A stretch of DNA of 64,000 nucleotides from Triatoma infestans (taxonomy: Eukaryota; Arthropoda; Insecta; Hemiptera; Reduviidae). Below are positions 12,050 to 25,600 of this stretch, in pieces. Each line of letters starts with the position of its first letter. Within the stretch, counting starts at the first letter, position 1. The position numbers were made by a program, and so were the translations under genes. Below the pieces are notes generated by a model. The model saw nothing but the letters and a program-made list of their open reading frames with translations, ran no database searches and was not told where the DNA came from. The stretch lies in contig JAAEAF010006859.1 in the NCBI GenBank assembly GCA_011037195.1, positions 82,769 to 146,768 on the forward strand, given 5' to 3'.

Positions 12050-12500
12050 TTTTAGAGTAAGAGAAAGTCTTGAGAGTTTTCATACAAGATTTTTTTTTAA
12101 TTTCTGCTATTTTCTCGAAAACTGCTCAAACGATTTTCTTACACTTGTTACTTCAACTAAACATATAAAGAGCTATGTCTTTTATTCGAGTCATTTTTAC
12201 AGAAAAAATCATTTTGTGGTTTCGGGTCAGGGGTGTTGGTTATGCTTTCCTGGAAAGTGCCCGAAATCCGAGTTTGAAGAAAAACGTTTGACCGGCGCTC
12301 AAGCGTGACTTTACTGAAGGTTTTTTTTTTTTTAAAGTTTTGTGCAATTTTCTCTATAAAGATGCCAACGAGTTTCTTTGAACTTGACATACAAACTACA
12401 GATATATAGACCTATCACTTTTGTTTGAAACAACATTTTAAGAAAGTATATTTTAAGGGTTCCGATGGAAAGAAAGTCACGTTTCCTCAAGTTACGTCGT
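12050..12500 (-). repeat. R-family repeat copy, minus orientation
   Basis: Shows 'agagtaagagaaagtc' at one end, 'attttctcgaaaactgctc', then a second motif set 'gtttgaccggcgctcaag' and 'gactttactgaagg'. Probably two overlapping or rearranged copies. Confidence 0.5.
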
Positions 12501-12703
12501 TTTAAGATTTAGGTACTTTCCTAATAATATTGAAGCCAGTTAAATTTAGAAAAAAATTTGTCAGTAATATATATGTAAATTGTAGTAAGAGAAGGTCATC
12601 TTAGTGCTTTTTCACTAGTTTTTGTTTTTGTTGTTTACAAAATTTAGAAGAAAAAAACAATGTAGTAAAGTTGCAGATGCGATCGACAAATTACAGGAAC
12701 ATA

Positions 12704-12855
12704 TAACACAGACCAGTTTCTTATTTTGGGATTCTCAATCCAACTGAATAAATTAAGGTAGATATTTGTCATCGCGCGTAACACAGATCAGTTTTCTTAT
12801 TCTGGGATTCTCAACACAACTGAGTAAATTAATGTAGATATTTGTCACCACGCGT
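12704..12855. repeat. Two-copy tandem repeat, 75-bp period
   Basis: Units at 12,704-12,778 and 12,779-12,855 share 'taacacaga', 'ttattttgggattctcaa' (second: 'attctgggattctcaa'), 'gtagatatttgtca' and 'cgcg'. They differ by a few substitutions. Non-coding; likely replication slippage. Confidence 0.85.
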
Positions 12856-14099
12856 AGTAAACCTTTGGTGTGTGCAGTTCTGGAGATTTAAACGGTGTTG
12901 AAGGTTATTTTTCTTATGACATATTCCTTCTAATAAGAAACATGCCTTGCATTTCGTGGGTTATCACGTCAAAGCTTGTGAATATTAATTTTAATGGTGG
13001 GCCTTACGTCCAACTATCGATTAAGTATCGAAGACCGACTGAATTGTGTACTCGCGTAATGCTTTTATCAATCCAAGGTTGAAAACTAATACAGTATCAT
13101 GGAGCTTTGGTAGATACCAGTTTTAGTATGTACTGAAATAACTTTACCACAAAGAACTCGAATGTTCAATGCGTATTAACCAATTATAGTTTTTGTTAAA
13201 AATTTTGATACTCGTCAGATATGGTGGTGTGACCCAAACTATTTAAATCTGTGTCAATTTATCACTCAATCATATTAAATATATAGTATTACAGACTGAG
13301 GAAGAAAATTAAATTGAATTCTCAATACTGTTTGCAAAATATGGTGTGGGTGTAGCCAGCCAAACAATTTTCTTGGGAGGGTTTAAGCTATTATGTCAAT
13401 TATAAGACATTATCCTTGGTGTGCTTTATATAATAATTGAATTACTCATTTCTTTCTATATTGATTGAATGAGCCACTACTTATATTAGCGGATATCAGT
13501 TGACATTAGAAAAATTGAAATAATCATAGATTTTCATAAATAGTACTTTAGTTTTTAGGTAAACTACAAGCTTTCTAGTAGTTATTTCTAATATTTATGT
13601 TGTAGAGTTGTTCAGGTTCCTAAAATAGATCCACCTAAAGTTAACAAATTTTTATTAACATCTTATAATTACAAATCATAATCATAATAATATATCATTG
13701 ATAATATATTTTTTTGCCGTTTTAAGTGTTTTATATGTAGTTCGTTGTTACTAAAAATTGTTGGAAGCAACAGGAGGAAGAAGGATAAATAATTATATAA
13801 TGGTAATTGTTTATTTCATTTATTTATATTTATAGAGTACGCCCTCCAGCAGACATATTTCCTGTTACAACACACTGAAGGATTTCATGCAGTTTAGGCA
13901 GTGAAACCACTGTTAATCTTGTATATTTTTAATAGAATGTTTTATTGATTTACTTTCCTTAATCGTTTCTAAAATTAATTTATTGTCCTTGATTAGACCC
14001 CTAAAATTGGCCAGTTTTATCTAAATTAGATTAGGAAGGTTTTAGATTAGGAAAATCAATGGCCAAATTAGAAGAAATTATTGGTTATTCCTTTTTTTT
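12856..14099. other. Intergenic, no gene seen
   Basis: AT-rich. One 70-codon open frame at 12,870-13,082 has no recognisable domain and no splice context. Confidence 0.5.
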
Positions 14100-14335
14100 G
14101 TTTTTTTTTTTTAATTTAAGGCGCGTCAACATTTATAGTCTTTGGCGCCCGGAGCTTTTTCAGTGCACAACCGGTCTGTGGACAGTGTTCTCTCGCTACA
14201 GACAACACCATCAATCACCGAACAGTGAGCTGTAGAGGCTCCTAGGATGAAAAAAATCTAAGGGGATAAGTACTGGACTCGAACCCGGGACTTCCGCGTG
14301 GGAGTCCAACACGCTAACCACTGAGCTAATCCCTT
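14100..14335 (-). mobile_element. tRNA-derived SINE, full-length copy
   Basis: Same family as 5,453-5,683. Minus-strand B box GGTTCGAGTCC is at 14,275-14,285. The body and 'ggcgcgtcaac' tail next to poly(T) (plus strand) are intact. Confidence 0.9.
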
Positions 14336-15184
14336 CCTTTCCTTATATTCCTTTCTTTTGTTTTATTCTTTAGGAAATGATCAAGCCTTCATCTCATCAT
14401 CCGTCTGCTGTATTGTTAGAAATAGTGGATTAGAAGTGTTACTGGATTAGAGGGAATACTTATACATTTAACTAAAAGATTTCGTCTTTACAAGCAAAAG
14501 AATACAGGAATTAGTGAGATTTGCAACCTAATATGGGGGTCTTACAGTTTTTGTAAAGGATTTAAGTCTCAAGGGACATTTCGTGGGAGATAGATTTTTT
14601 TTTTTCCAAACTATAGATAGATATAATATCTTTAGTAACCTTTTGGTATTGTAAGTTTGGAAAATCATCATGTAAATGGCTAGAATCTACGATCAGTTCG
14701 AGTTATATGAATCTGAGTTGAGAATTCCAAGAAAAACTTTTGATTTAAATAGAATTCCAATTTATGTAAGTTGTCTCATGGAGGGGATATAATTAGATTC
14801 ATGAGGATTAACTTTTATATTCAACCTTATAAGCCAGATATTCAAGCTGAACAATTCTTCTGCAAAAAGTGATATGCTTTCCGTGGATCACAGTTTGAGA
14901 AAAAGATTTCATTGGTACCTGTGAAAATATGGATGATTCTTTTCATGTTTTCTAGATCTACAGTTAAAGGAGTTCATGTTGTTGCCTTAAAGAACTCCAT
15001 CATATAAAGAAAGCCTTAAAGAAATGAGAGATATATCCACGTAAGTTGGATTTGAGATTTAATTAATAAATTTATGCTGGTTTTATATTCATAAATTTAA
15101 AGTTAGCAAGCAGTTTATTATTAGATTTGATTTCCATTTTCGTTTCATCATAATGATTACAATTTTGGTTATATTCATTCTTAC

Positions 15185-15600
15185 TTTCTCTTATTCCAAG
15201 TAAGAGGAAGTATTGTGATTTGTGTGTGTATGTCTCTGAGAGAGAGAGAGAAAATAAAACATCTGAAATCAAAAATTCGCAGATAGCTCAAATTTGATAT
15301 TCGTTTAGATACTATTGCTTCTGGCATGGAGATTTCAGGCAGTTCCAAATTTGTGGAAAATCGGTTGACCAGTTGTGCGACTTTGCAGAATAGGACATTA
15401 AAGTTTGTTTAATAATTTCCACGGAAACGACTATATCGATATCTTTTAAACTAATTGCACATTATATAAATAAAACTTTATATGCATTACTTATCCACTT
15501 TTATATGTAACGTTTTCCGAAAAGATTGACTTTAGGTAGTTTTGCGAAATTTGTCACAATAAATTTCAAATGTTATGTGAAGTTTGTTCGCCGTCTACTA
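15185..15600 (-). repeat. R-family repeat copy, minus orientation
   Basis: Starts with the terminal hairpin 'ctcttattccaagtaagag' and 'gaagtattgtgat'. It continues through (TG)n, 'aaaattcgcagatagctc', 'tcggttgaccagttgtgcg' and 'gactttaggtag'. Non-coding. Confidence 0.6.
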
Positions 15601-17049
15601 TACTATAATCACACTTCTTCTATCTGCCTGGGCAGGTCACTATCTCTACACTTTTAAATTAGGACAAATGAATAAAATTTTAATTGTAAAGAAACTTCGT
15701 TATTTTATAACCGATTGTAGAAATTCATGAGAGTATTTCATAACAGATTTTGTTCATATGATTTATAGTAATTATGAATAAAAGATATTTGGAAAAAAAT
15801 AATTTATAAACATTGGATTTATTAGGGACAATTTTCAAATATTTAATATCTCTTGATTTAGAGGTTATTATGTCTAAACTGAAAGATTCAAAAAGTAATA
15901 AAAATAAAAATATTGGAATATCGTTGCTCTTTTATTATATATTTAAGTAAGTTATTGTGCTTGTATCTATATTATCGCTAATTTAACTACAAATTTGAAT
16001 TTGCAAAACAGGAAGAATTAAGATTAGAATCAACCAGTTTTAAGTGAAGAAAACTTGTTTACAATTCCTTGATCTCTGTAGCACATCTTTAATCAAGTAT
16101 TAAATCTTCCAAGACAGAGTGTAAAAGTGGATTATATACATTATATGTTTAAAAAAAAAAAAAAAAATGAATACAATAGAAGTTATTATGCAATGTTATG
16201 CGAGTTCACAAGCCCAATTAGTAAGCACTAATATTACTGTTACGCCTCTTAACTGTATTGAAATAACTATGTACTAACTAATTTTATAAACAATAGTAAT
16301 TAGTTTTTATATATATTATATATATAGATATAGATATATTAATTCGTACTCCCCCAAACACACCATATTTTAAAACGACCATCTTGTTTTATATGCAATA
16401 CTAGTTAGAGATACATAATGCTTGCATGGTGAATGTAATGTGTAAATCACATGTTCTAATTCTTCATCAAAAGTTATTAGATAACTAAAAACTAATATTC
16501 TTTTAACTTCATTCAATAGTTGTTTAAGCCAGTCTTGAAAAAATTCTTAATCCTTAAATTAATAGATTTTTTTATATATATTAATATTAAAGGTTCGTTA
16601 TTGAATATCGCTAATCTTGTTATTGAATCAGATCAATTTCTAGGGGGCATTGTTGCAGAGCTAATTATCTTTTTATCTTTGGTGCGAATAATCCTGGTTC
16701 GAATTCCGTACGGATGTAATGATTTAAAATTCAAATGAATTGTTGCCGGATCCCATGGACTTATAATAAATATCAAGTTTTTGAACTTTTTACAATTTTC
16801 TCTTTTTGAGTTATATACTGACCACACAGTCACTCACACCCGCATCCATTCAAAATTCAAATGTGGTAGATCTCTGCATGTTTAGTTACTATACCAAGTT
16901 GTGGTATCTTCGTGGAGAACAATGGAAAAAATGAAATAAAACCGTTCAGCAAAGTCGTACAACCGATCGTTCAACCGATTTTATTAAAAACTTGGAATTT
17001 TGGCAACACATTTAATTCTAAATAATATTATATTCTATAGATGATAGAA

Positions 17050-17597
17050 TCGTATAATTAATTAAAATAGCACTTTAAAGGAAGCATAACCCAGCCTACC
17101 CCCAAAACTACCTTAAATAAATTTACTCGGAAAACTATTTCAAATATGAATGTAGTTGATGTACAAAGTTTAAAGAATTATTATTATTATTATTATTATT
17201 AAAATTTGTGGGGAGGGACCAAAATCCTACGCTATCCAAAGCTACCCCATATTGCTAACCCCCAAAAAAACAACAACAAACCGGGTCTAGAACAAATATC
17301 CAGACCCAGATCTAATAAGTTTAAAGAAAATCGCAAAAAAAAAGAAAAGGAAAAATTGATTCGGCAAAGGGAAACTTCCGGTTAAGGAATTTTGACGGAT
17401 AAGTTATTGCCGGTTCCCACGGTGATACCAAATGGGATGTCAAGTTTGTACTTCCTGCCGCCATTTCTCGTTAAAAACCACTTTTTCAGGCTCAGGGTAA
17501 ATCCAAAACTGTATTTCCGGTGAAAACTGTATTCCGATCGAAAATTCTACACGATCATAAATACTTCTATTAATGGCAGTGAGAGAAAGTAAAAAAT
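17050..17597 (+). repeat. R-family copy split by a LINE 3' insertion
   Basis: Complete set of family landmarks: 'aatagcactttaaaggaag', C-rich block, 'gaaacttccggttaagg', 'gtatttccggtgaaaac' and 'ggcagtgagagaaagtaaa'. It is interrupted at 17,178-17,320 by a LINE tail with a target-site duplication. Confidence 0.7.
17178..17320 (-). mobile_element. LINE 3'-end insertion with target-site duplication
   Basis: The segment has an (ATT)n run (its tail on the plus strand), then 'cctacgctatccaaagc' and 'ccagacccagatct'. It matches the 3' end of the LINE at 6,684-7,130. It is flanked by 'aagtttaaagaa' on both sides, a 12-bp target-site duplication, and lies within an R-family copy, so the insertion is younger than the R copy. 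Confidence 0.85.
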
Positions 17598-20023
17598 TCT
17601 TAATTATAATATTACAGTTGATTTTCCTTCATTTCCTTTTTTTTATTTATAAAATGTTGATAATATGGAACTTAAATAAAAACTTTGAATCATCAATCAT
17701 TCTATATACATTATAAATGATAGACAACTGAAGATCGTTTTTATAAGAATATTCTACACTCATCATTTAGAATATAAGAAGTCGATAACATGTAGTTATG
17801 GTATTAGCCACACACTTAGTGACTGTTATTATTATTTATTTCTTATGAGTCAGTAAAATTTAACAAATTAAATATTGGCTGTATTAACTCCTAACATAAT
17901 CATTAAATAAATGAAAATATGTATTGATGTTTAGGTTTATTGAACATTTATATTAAAAAAAATTGTGCCCGATAGAAATTTCCTTTTCGACGGTGAAAAG
18001 TTGAGTTTGAAATCACATTTAAATTAACATTGACTGTATAAATAAAGGAACATCGATTTGGGGGGGGGGGGATAACTAATTATACATTAATAATCTTACC
18101 CATAAAGGCAATGCCCCATTTAAAGAGTTCTATCGGACAACAACACAAAATTAAACAAGTATTAATACAAATAAAAGAATACCTAAACTTGATACCTAAT
18201 TCATTTATATTTTTACGGGAAAATTGTTTTGAAACTATTTTGGAGGGTGTTGTGACGTCAGTCTTATCAGCTGCCTCCCATTTTAGTATAATGTACAATT
18301 CTCTTGCATTTAATAAAAATTCCTTTCTTTAAGTAAATTTGTTAATTTTCTATACAAATTGTGAGATTTACAATCCTCTAGAGTGGTTCATTTCAGCTTT
18401 TTTTTTTTTTTTTTTTTAATTCATTTAAGTTTATGCATTCTTTTTTTGGAAAAAATAAGGGAAGTAAATTTCTTTTCGAAGCTACAAGTTTTTTCCAATT
18501 TTTGTTTGAATTTATCTGGTTTAATTTGTGAAAACTGTATTCTTATATTTGTTTCATTTTAATAAATAATCTTTTCAAACTCTGTTAAAAAAAAAATTCT
18601 TTTATTGCCATCTGAAACTTTATCTTCTTGAAATAAATTTATGTTTCACAATAACAATGATAATGATTTATGTATTTTACGAATTGTATTATTACTTGTA
18701 TGTAAAATAATCTAATAATTGGTATGGATTTACCAAAGTGCAATTACATTACATTACAATCTCGTGTTTAGTATTTTATATAATTGTACATATAGAGAGG
18801 GAGACAATACATAGAGAGGTAGAATATCTAAATATATACTTACTAGCCAGGATGTGTTCTGATACAGTTTGAACTTTTTAAGATACTTACGATAAGTTAC
18901 TGGCGATAAAAATAGTCTATCACTGGAGGCACCAGGTTTAATCTGGCTATTAATTCTTTTAATGAACAGATTTACACCATATAATAATACTATGGGAATT
19001 TCAACTGTAAATTTGAAATGACTTAATAAAGTCTCTTTTATAGAGTTAATCCAAACCAGAGAAACTGCCACCTTTCTAAAATTATTTAAAATAATTTGAA
19101 AGTTTAATGAGCTATAATTGTCAAATTACAAAATTATCTTCCTTTTGTTCAGCATATATTTCAGGATACTTTTATTGTAATACTGGACATGAATGAGAAT
19201 ATTGAAACTCTATTGATTCTAACAATCAGCTTTTCCTTTCGATGAAAATGCAAGTTCTTGAGAGCCTAATATTTCCTTATTTCTATGGACTTAAGAATTT
19301 TTAAAAATAATAACCATTACTTTTTGATACATAATTGCAATAATAATAGTAATAATTCAATTTAATTAAGGAAATTCAGTAATTCAAAATTGTTGAATCT
19401 AAAAATCTGGAAAATTATTGCAAAGAACATTTAGATAAAGCTATTTTGTCCATACATATATCGACTAACTTGTTCATTTTCTTTCCTTTTTTAACGACAT
19501 ATTGATTATATCTCATTTTCTTTAATGAACCTTTTCTAAACTTCACATAAAACTTGTTATCGATTTAATGCTATCTGGGAACTGCGTTTAAAGAATATCT
19601 GATACGGTTAATATTTAAAAGATTCATTGAGTTTTCATCAGTTGATTAATTTTGCCAAGTCCACTTGTGGTCTAGGCATAGCCACTCTACTGTTGACTTG
19701 AAGTTCAGAGGAATTATACAAATAAAAAGAAAACTTGCCTCCCCCAGCTCCATTAGATTGATCTGTGCCAGGAGTTTTAACATAGACAGCACATTAAATG
19801 TCAAAAATAATTTTGTAAGTACTCGATGGATAGCGTATCTAGGAAGAAAGTGTCCAGGTTGGATGCAGAAACTGCTTGTCCTATTCACTTGCTTCCTTAC
19901 ACACAGACAGTTAATAAGAATAGAAAAAAACAACTCAAAACGCTTGCTTTTCCACTTCTTTTCGATACATCTTAAGACTTTTTTAAGTGTGGTCATTGAT
20001 GCTCAGACCTTTTTGAATACAAT
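17598..20023. other. Intergenic, no gene recognised
   Basis: AT-rich. 18,150-18,330 resembles part of the R family ('gtgacgtcag', shared with 45,130). Overlapping open frames on both strands at 19,646-20,057 (116 and 130 codons) match no family I know; they could be decayed transposon. Confidence 0.45.
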
Positions 20024-20140
20024 AGCGGCCTCTGAAAAATGCTGTAGAGGCTCTTAGGGCAAGAAAATCTAAGGGCTGCGCTGCATGTGACCTCCGCTTC
20101 TAATCCAGCGCGCTATAACTAGTTAAATCGCACACTCCCT
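20024..20140 (-). mobile_element. Degenerate SINE fragment
   Basis: Shares 'ggcctctga', 'gctgtagaggctctta', 'aatctaaggg' and a damaged head ('ctaatccagcgcgctataac') with the SINE family. The B box is destroyed. Confidence 0.65.
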
Positions 20141-20554
20141 CTGTACGATTGTTTTTAAATTCGATCAATCCGAATATATCCAAAGTGTTATCCTTTTCCA
20201 ATCAGACATAGGGAAACGATAGCTTTTGACGACAGAGATGCACTATCCGCCACAATGGTGTGCTGGATTGGCATGCCGAAGTCGCCCCTGGTTTAAGTCT
20301 AGACAGTATTGGCCTAGACTAAATTTTCTCTTTCGAAGAGCCTTATAGCTTACAGTTCGGTGATGTACAGTGAGAAGGCCCGGAGCGGAGTTGGAATAAG
20401 AAACTTCAAGGCGTAGGACGTCCTCATCGCTTTTTTGGCCCTAATCTAAAGTACAACAATAGTGAGTCATGTTCATGAACAAACAGTTGTTCCGTCATTT
20501 TACTTTATAATATTTGCATTAAAAGAGTTGCATATGAGTCGGATTTTCAAATTG

Positions 20555-20632
20555 GGCAGTGTTGTCTGCAACGCGAGAACACTGTCCAGAGGCTGCGGGC
20601 AGATGTCCATAGATGTTGACGCTCCTTAAAGT
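20555..20632 (+). mobile_element. SINE 3' fragment, plus orientation
   Basis: Contains 'gggcagtgttgtctgcaac', 'gagaacactgtccagaggc' and 'gatgttgacgctccttaaa', i.e. the SINE body and tail on the plus strand without the tRNA head. Confidence 0.7.
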
Positions 20633-21089
20633 CGATTCATAGGAATTTTACTTTTGTTTATGTGAACAGTTTACATCAAAAACAGAAATTATGGAAAATC
20701 AACTTGAAACTCTCTTTCTGTTTCCTTAGGGGATCCAAAAAATGTGTGTCAATCTGTGTGCTTGATGGTTTTTTTAGTTTTTGCTATTTTTGTGAAAGTG
20801 CTTTAACTGGCCAACTTTATGGTTGTTTTGTTTTTCTGCAATAAGAATTATGTCAAGTTTTCGTAATTTATGTAATATACGAAATGTAAATTATTCACAG
20901 GCATATGTAACAGACAGTTTCTGTAGGTAGTCTATCAAACGAGCTGTTTCCTAATTGTTAAATTTTCCCAGTGAATAAGCATTGAGAATGTTATTCATAA
21001 TAAATATTTTAACTTTTTGAAGATGTAATGCCCTCTGTTAATGCACAAGTGAATAAATATAGAAAGTTGGAGAAGTGTTTTCTCACTGA

Positions 21090-21205
21090 GGCGGAGTTAT
21101 GTGTAGTTAGAAGGGTAGGGGTATCGATTGTTTGTGACTGTAGGGTCGCTATTGCCGACAGTGAGAGAGTCCGCCGCAGGGCTTTGCTCCGTTTACCGTC
21201 GGTAA
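21090..21205 (+). promoter_or_regulatory. GC-rich patch, possible 5' exon or promoter of the downstream gene
   Basis: A short stretch with several CpG dinucleotides ('gggtcgctattgccgacag', 'agtccgccgcagggc') stands out from AT-rich surroundings. It lies about 1.4 kb upstream of the first coding exon at 22,647, which opens with a splice acceptor and so needs an upstream non-coding exon. A donor-like 'cgtcg|gtaata' ends the patch near 21,201. Inference from composition and position only. Confidence 0.3.
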
Positions 21206-22646
21206 TATATGCACAGTATTTTATTATTATTATTTTTTAATTAAATCAAATTAAAAAAAAATTATTTAAATATAACTTCCCTTCAATTTTCATACATGTA
21301 ATTTATAAAACTTCATATTGTTATTTCACAATTCAATTTCAAAATTATAACATCACCTTAATGGAACTTGCACAAGCATTAAGCACTTATAACAAAGCAT
21401 GTTTTCAAAGCTCTCCAAATTTTCAAATATCATAGTTACAAATATTTACTTACAATATGCACAGTATTATAAACTCTTTAATTTAAATTAAAAACTCGCA
21501 TAATAAAATGTCAATATTACAAACTCATTAGAATGTTTAAAATAAAAATAAATAAATTATAATTATGCAAAACATTAATAAAACTCTCTGTTAATCAATA
21601 TTAAACATAAAAGCTTTTGAATTACATTAAATAGAATTAAAACACACATAAATTACTATTATTAATTAAAATAATGTCATCTAACATAATCAATGTGGGT
21701 GATTTAAAAAGCAAGTTACAAGCATGGTTAGCGTTAATGACAGGAAGTCGTTGAGTTGATTGTCAGAATTAGGGTTAATATTAGGAAATATGCAGGTCTA
21801 CTGTGTGCTTGTCTAGACAAATACATTCGCCAATCTACTACATTTTGCTAGTTATTGCAGATTCCCACTGACGGTATGTCTTCTTGAAATATAAATTTAT
21901 ATACATAAATTTTTATAAATAAAACATTTCCATTTTAAACATTAAGACATTGAAACGCTTAAATTTAAATAGAATTTTTTTTTAAATTAATTACTTCATA
22001 AGCCTGCAATTAAAAGCATAGTAATAAGCACTTTTAATCGCACCCAAGATAAATATATTGCCAAAGAAGGAAGCACAAATATGCAAATGTTAAAAGCTTG
22101 CCAAATAAAACAAATTACAAAAAAATAAATAAGATTTTAATAGAACTGTAAAATTTAACTTCCATTTAATATTCCCAAATAATCCTAATAATAATCAGTA
22201 TTTTTAAAATACCTAACAATTAACAAAAACAAAAATGGACACGACTTGTAACAAATTTGCAATAAATTACCCATATTTAACTAATGTGCATATTTAAACC
22301 AAATATTTTTTACCTTTTATTTCGTAGGGACAGTCTTTTCACTACAAAAGTATTCAGGCAGAAAATGACAAAACAATAAGAATCTTGCTCGGATGTACAC
22401 TTTAATGACGGGCACTTTTATTGCCTTATTTTTTACATGTAAGTAATCATGATAAATCATATTAATTTGTTTTCATATTACTATATTAAGAAATTTGCTT
22501 TGAATTATAACCTGACCGTCTGATTTATTGTAATTATATATTAAATGATTTTTTTTTTTGCGCAGTGACTGTTTAGTCATTAGCATTATTAAATGACATG
22601 GACCATATTTGTACATTCTACTAAACTAGACTGCTTTATGTTTCAG
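21206..22646. other. Very AT-rich stretch, probable 5' intron
   Basis: Almost pure A/T with no open frame of note. It ends in a polypyrimidine/acceptor sequence 'tgctttatgtttcag' at 22,632-22,646. Confidence 0.45.
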
Positions 22647-22649
22647 AGC

Positions 22650-25600
22650 ATGTGGGGATTGGAGTTGCCTTACAGGCGTTACTCCGTTCCAGAAACAATA
22701 ATGCGGAAAGTTAAGCTAAGGCAAAGTTCAAGCAGTTCGTCGGACAGTTCCAGTAGGAGAGTTACTAGAAGACCCATGGCTAGAACTAGGCACGTCGGTC
22801 GAAACAGATACTGCATGAACACATCAACTAAAGGTGTGCAGACAAGTCCATATTCAAACCATTGTACAGAAGGTCATGCAGAAAATCAATGTTTATTACA
22901 CAGCAGGCATCATGGACAACCTCGCCGAGCAACGTCAGTTCCAGATCTTTCTTCAGATGCAGAAGGTAGGGATAATCGAAGACCTTCATCCGCACGGGAT
23001 AAACTCTTAGAAAGATATACGCAACCTACATGTAACGGGCCACCAATTGTGATCAGCCCTGGAGGTACACCGTCGCCTTCTCAAGCTTCCAACTACAGTA
23101 GCACTCTGCATAGATGTGATGTTTATTCAAATACATGGTCCTGTACGACATCTTCGGAATATACATTAGGGCAAACAGTTTCCGATCGGACAATTTCTAC
23201 GCAAGATTCTACACTGAGCCTACAGTCTAGTACCCCAGAGAGTTCCACTTCAAATTCTTTTTCTTCAGCAGAAAGGGCAGCACAAAAAATTTTTTTAGAA
23301 AATAGCATATTTTCACCGGCTGGTAATTTTATAGCAGTGCATACGGAAAGTTTACTCATACAGCCAATAGAAATTATTGAAAGAAGAGAAAATTGGAACT
23401 TTGGCTTTTCTGACTCTCCAGAATCTGATCCTCTTGCTGCACTATCTGGTTGTCATAGAAGTATCGCTATAAATACAGAACCACCTGAAATGATAGGTGC
23501 GCCCATGGTAGACAAAAGTACTTGTGCTTACGGAGTGTTTAATGACAAATCTGCCCAAGTAAGAGATTCTGACATTGAAAATGAATTAATGATTGATAAG
23601 AGTACATACATAGAAATGCTTAATGGACTTCTAAGGAATGGAAATGGAGAAGAAGATAGGAAAGAAGTTCCAGATATTCAAGCTATAGAAGAACCTTTTT
23701 CTGTTGATATTGGTATTAATACAGATCAGTGTATGCACAGCTCGACAGCACTTCTAGATGACGAAAAAGATAATGAGAATCAGTTTAGTGGATATCCTCA
23801 AACTACTCCCTTAAGTAAAAGAGCTGTTTTTAAAATTCCTAATATAAAAATTTTCAAAGAAAGTACGACAGAATCACAGCAAACAGATGACCGGTCCAAC
23901 GCCATTGAAGAAGCCAAAATTTATGTTACAAAGTCAACTACAGTGGAAGAAAATTTGTTTAGAAATATAGAAGGTGATCAAGCTAAACAAATATGCAAGT
24001 ATTGCAGTAAAGAAGAATTAACTGAGAAAGATAATACTTTCAACAAAGAAATTAAACACCTTTGGAAACCAAAACCTGAGAGAAGTGATGTTGGTGGGCC
24101 GTTCGAAAGAAAATTATGTGCGGATGTTGCGTGTACAGGTTGCAATTACAAGGATTATCCAGAAGTTGACGGAGTGATAGCAAGATATTCAGCCATCCCA
24201 AGATCTAATTCAATGTTAGTGAATACATCTTCTATTGATTATTCTAGTGATAGTGATCTTAGTCTAACAGATAGCTTGGAAGATTGTAACGAACACAGAG
24301 CGGAACATTATGATCGGCCTAATACCAGGCATGATAACAGGCTAGTAAGAGGGGAAGTTAGTTTAGAACAAGAACAAACCAACAAAAGATATCCAAAAAG
24401 TAATAAAACTTATGCTTATTTTTTATCAATTACTGGCGAACAAGATATGGTCAGGCAGTATCCTCTACCTGATTGGTTAAAAGTTAGGTTGCAACGAAGA
24501 GAGGAAGAAATTAAAAAACTTTTCCAGATTAGGTTAAACAAGCATCAAACCATTGTGTATCGAAGGCGTAAGAAAACTATGAAGAGAATAACAGAAAATG
24601 AAGATTCCAATTCTACTGTAACTAAAGAGCATACGCTTCAAAAGGTGCAAAAACGATGTGCGGAAGATGCTGAAGACGCGGGAAAAAGTATCAAAAATGT
24701 TGAAACTGCTGGTGCAGAAGATATGCCATCTACATCAACAGCAAATAATATCGATGGTCAAGTGCGTAAGGAAGAATTACAAGTTAATAGCAACAGTAAC
24801 CCCATTGAAACAAAAACGACAATCGAAAAAACTAAAAATGGTGCACTAGATCTCCAACAAAATACAAATAAAGATAATAATTATTTGCACATTTCTGAAG
24901 TTATTAAAATAGAAATGTTAAATAGTTTGAACACAGTGATAACGAAAGAAAAACAAATAAATTTAAATAAAAATTTATTCACAAGAGATCAAAATAATTT
25001 TCAAACATCAAAATGTATAAAAAATGAAAGCTCGCCAAACGCTCAGAAAATCATTATGCGAACAAACATTGGAAATTTTCAAATGGATAATAATTCATTG
25101 CCTGAACTAGAAAATGAATGTCAGATATCTTCTAAAGAAAGAGATAAAGATATTGTCAAAATTTATGACACAAAAGAACCAGAAAGTAAAACTAAAGAAA
25201 AAGCAATAATTAAAAAAAAACAAGATGAATCATATTCTTTTAAACAATTCAAACCATTATTTCAATCTAAAGCTGATGATCAAACAGTAGCAGAAATACT
25301 TTTATCGGCAATGAAGAATAATTCTTTAAAAAATGATGACAAAGAATTCAAAATCAAAGAAAGGGAAGAAGCATCAAGAGATGAACAATTGTCTTTATCA
25401 GGTCAATCTAAAACCGTAGATGAACATAAGGTGGCCTCAACAAAAGATACGCCGAAATTGAAATATAACAGTGTTGCGTTCAGTGAACATAACGTTAAAG
25501 TAGAAAGGTCTTGTAATACTATTACTCCATATTTGTCTGCTATGGTTCAAACAAAAGAATCCTTTTTAAAAGAAAAATGTTTTTCTTTCGCAGAAGGAGA

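Noticed and set aside
18754..19071. 105-codon minus-strand frame
   Set aside because: No family match from inspection and no promoter or splice support.
19646..20057. Overlapping 116- and 130-codon open frames
   Set aside because: No recognisable domain, no splice context, and the end runs into a SINE fragment; probably chance or transposon debris.
22593..22649. Start of the large protein at 22,593
   Set aside because: A strong acceptor (tgctttatgtttcag) lies inside this segment, and the following MWGLELPYRR looks like the real N-terminus.
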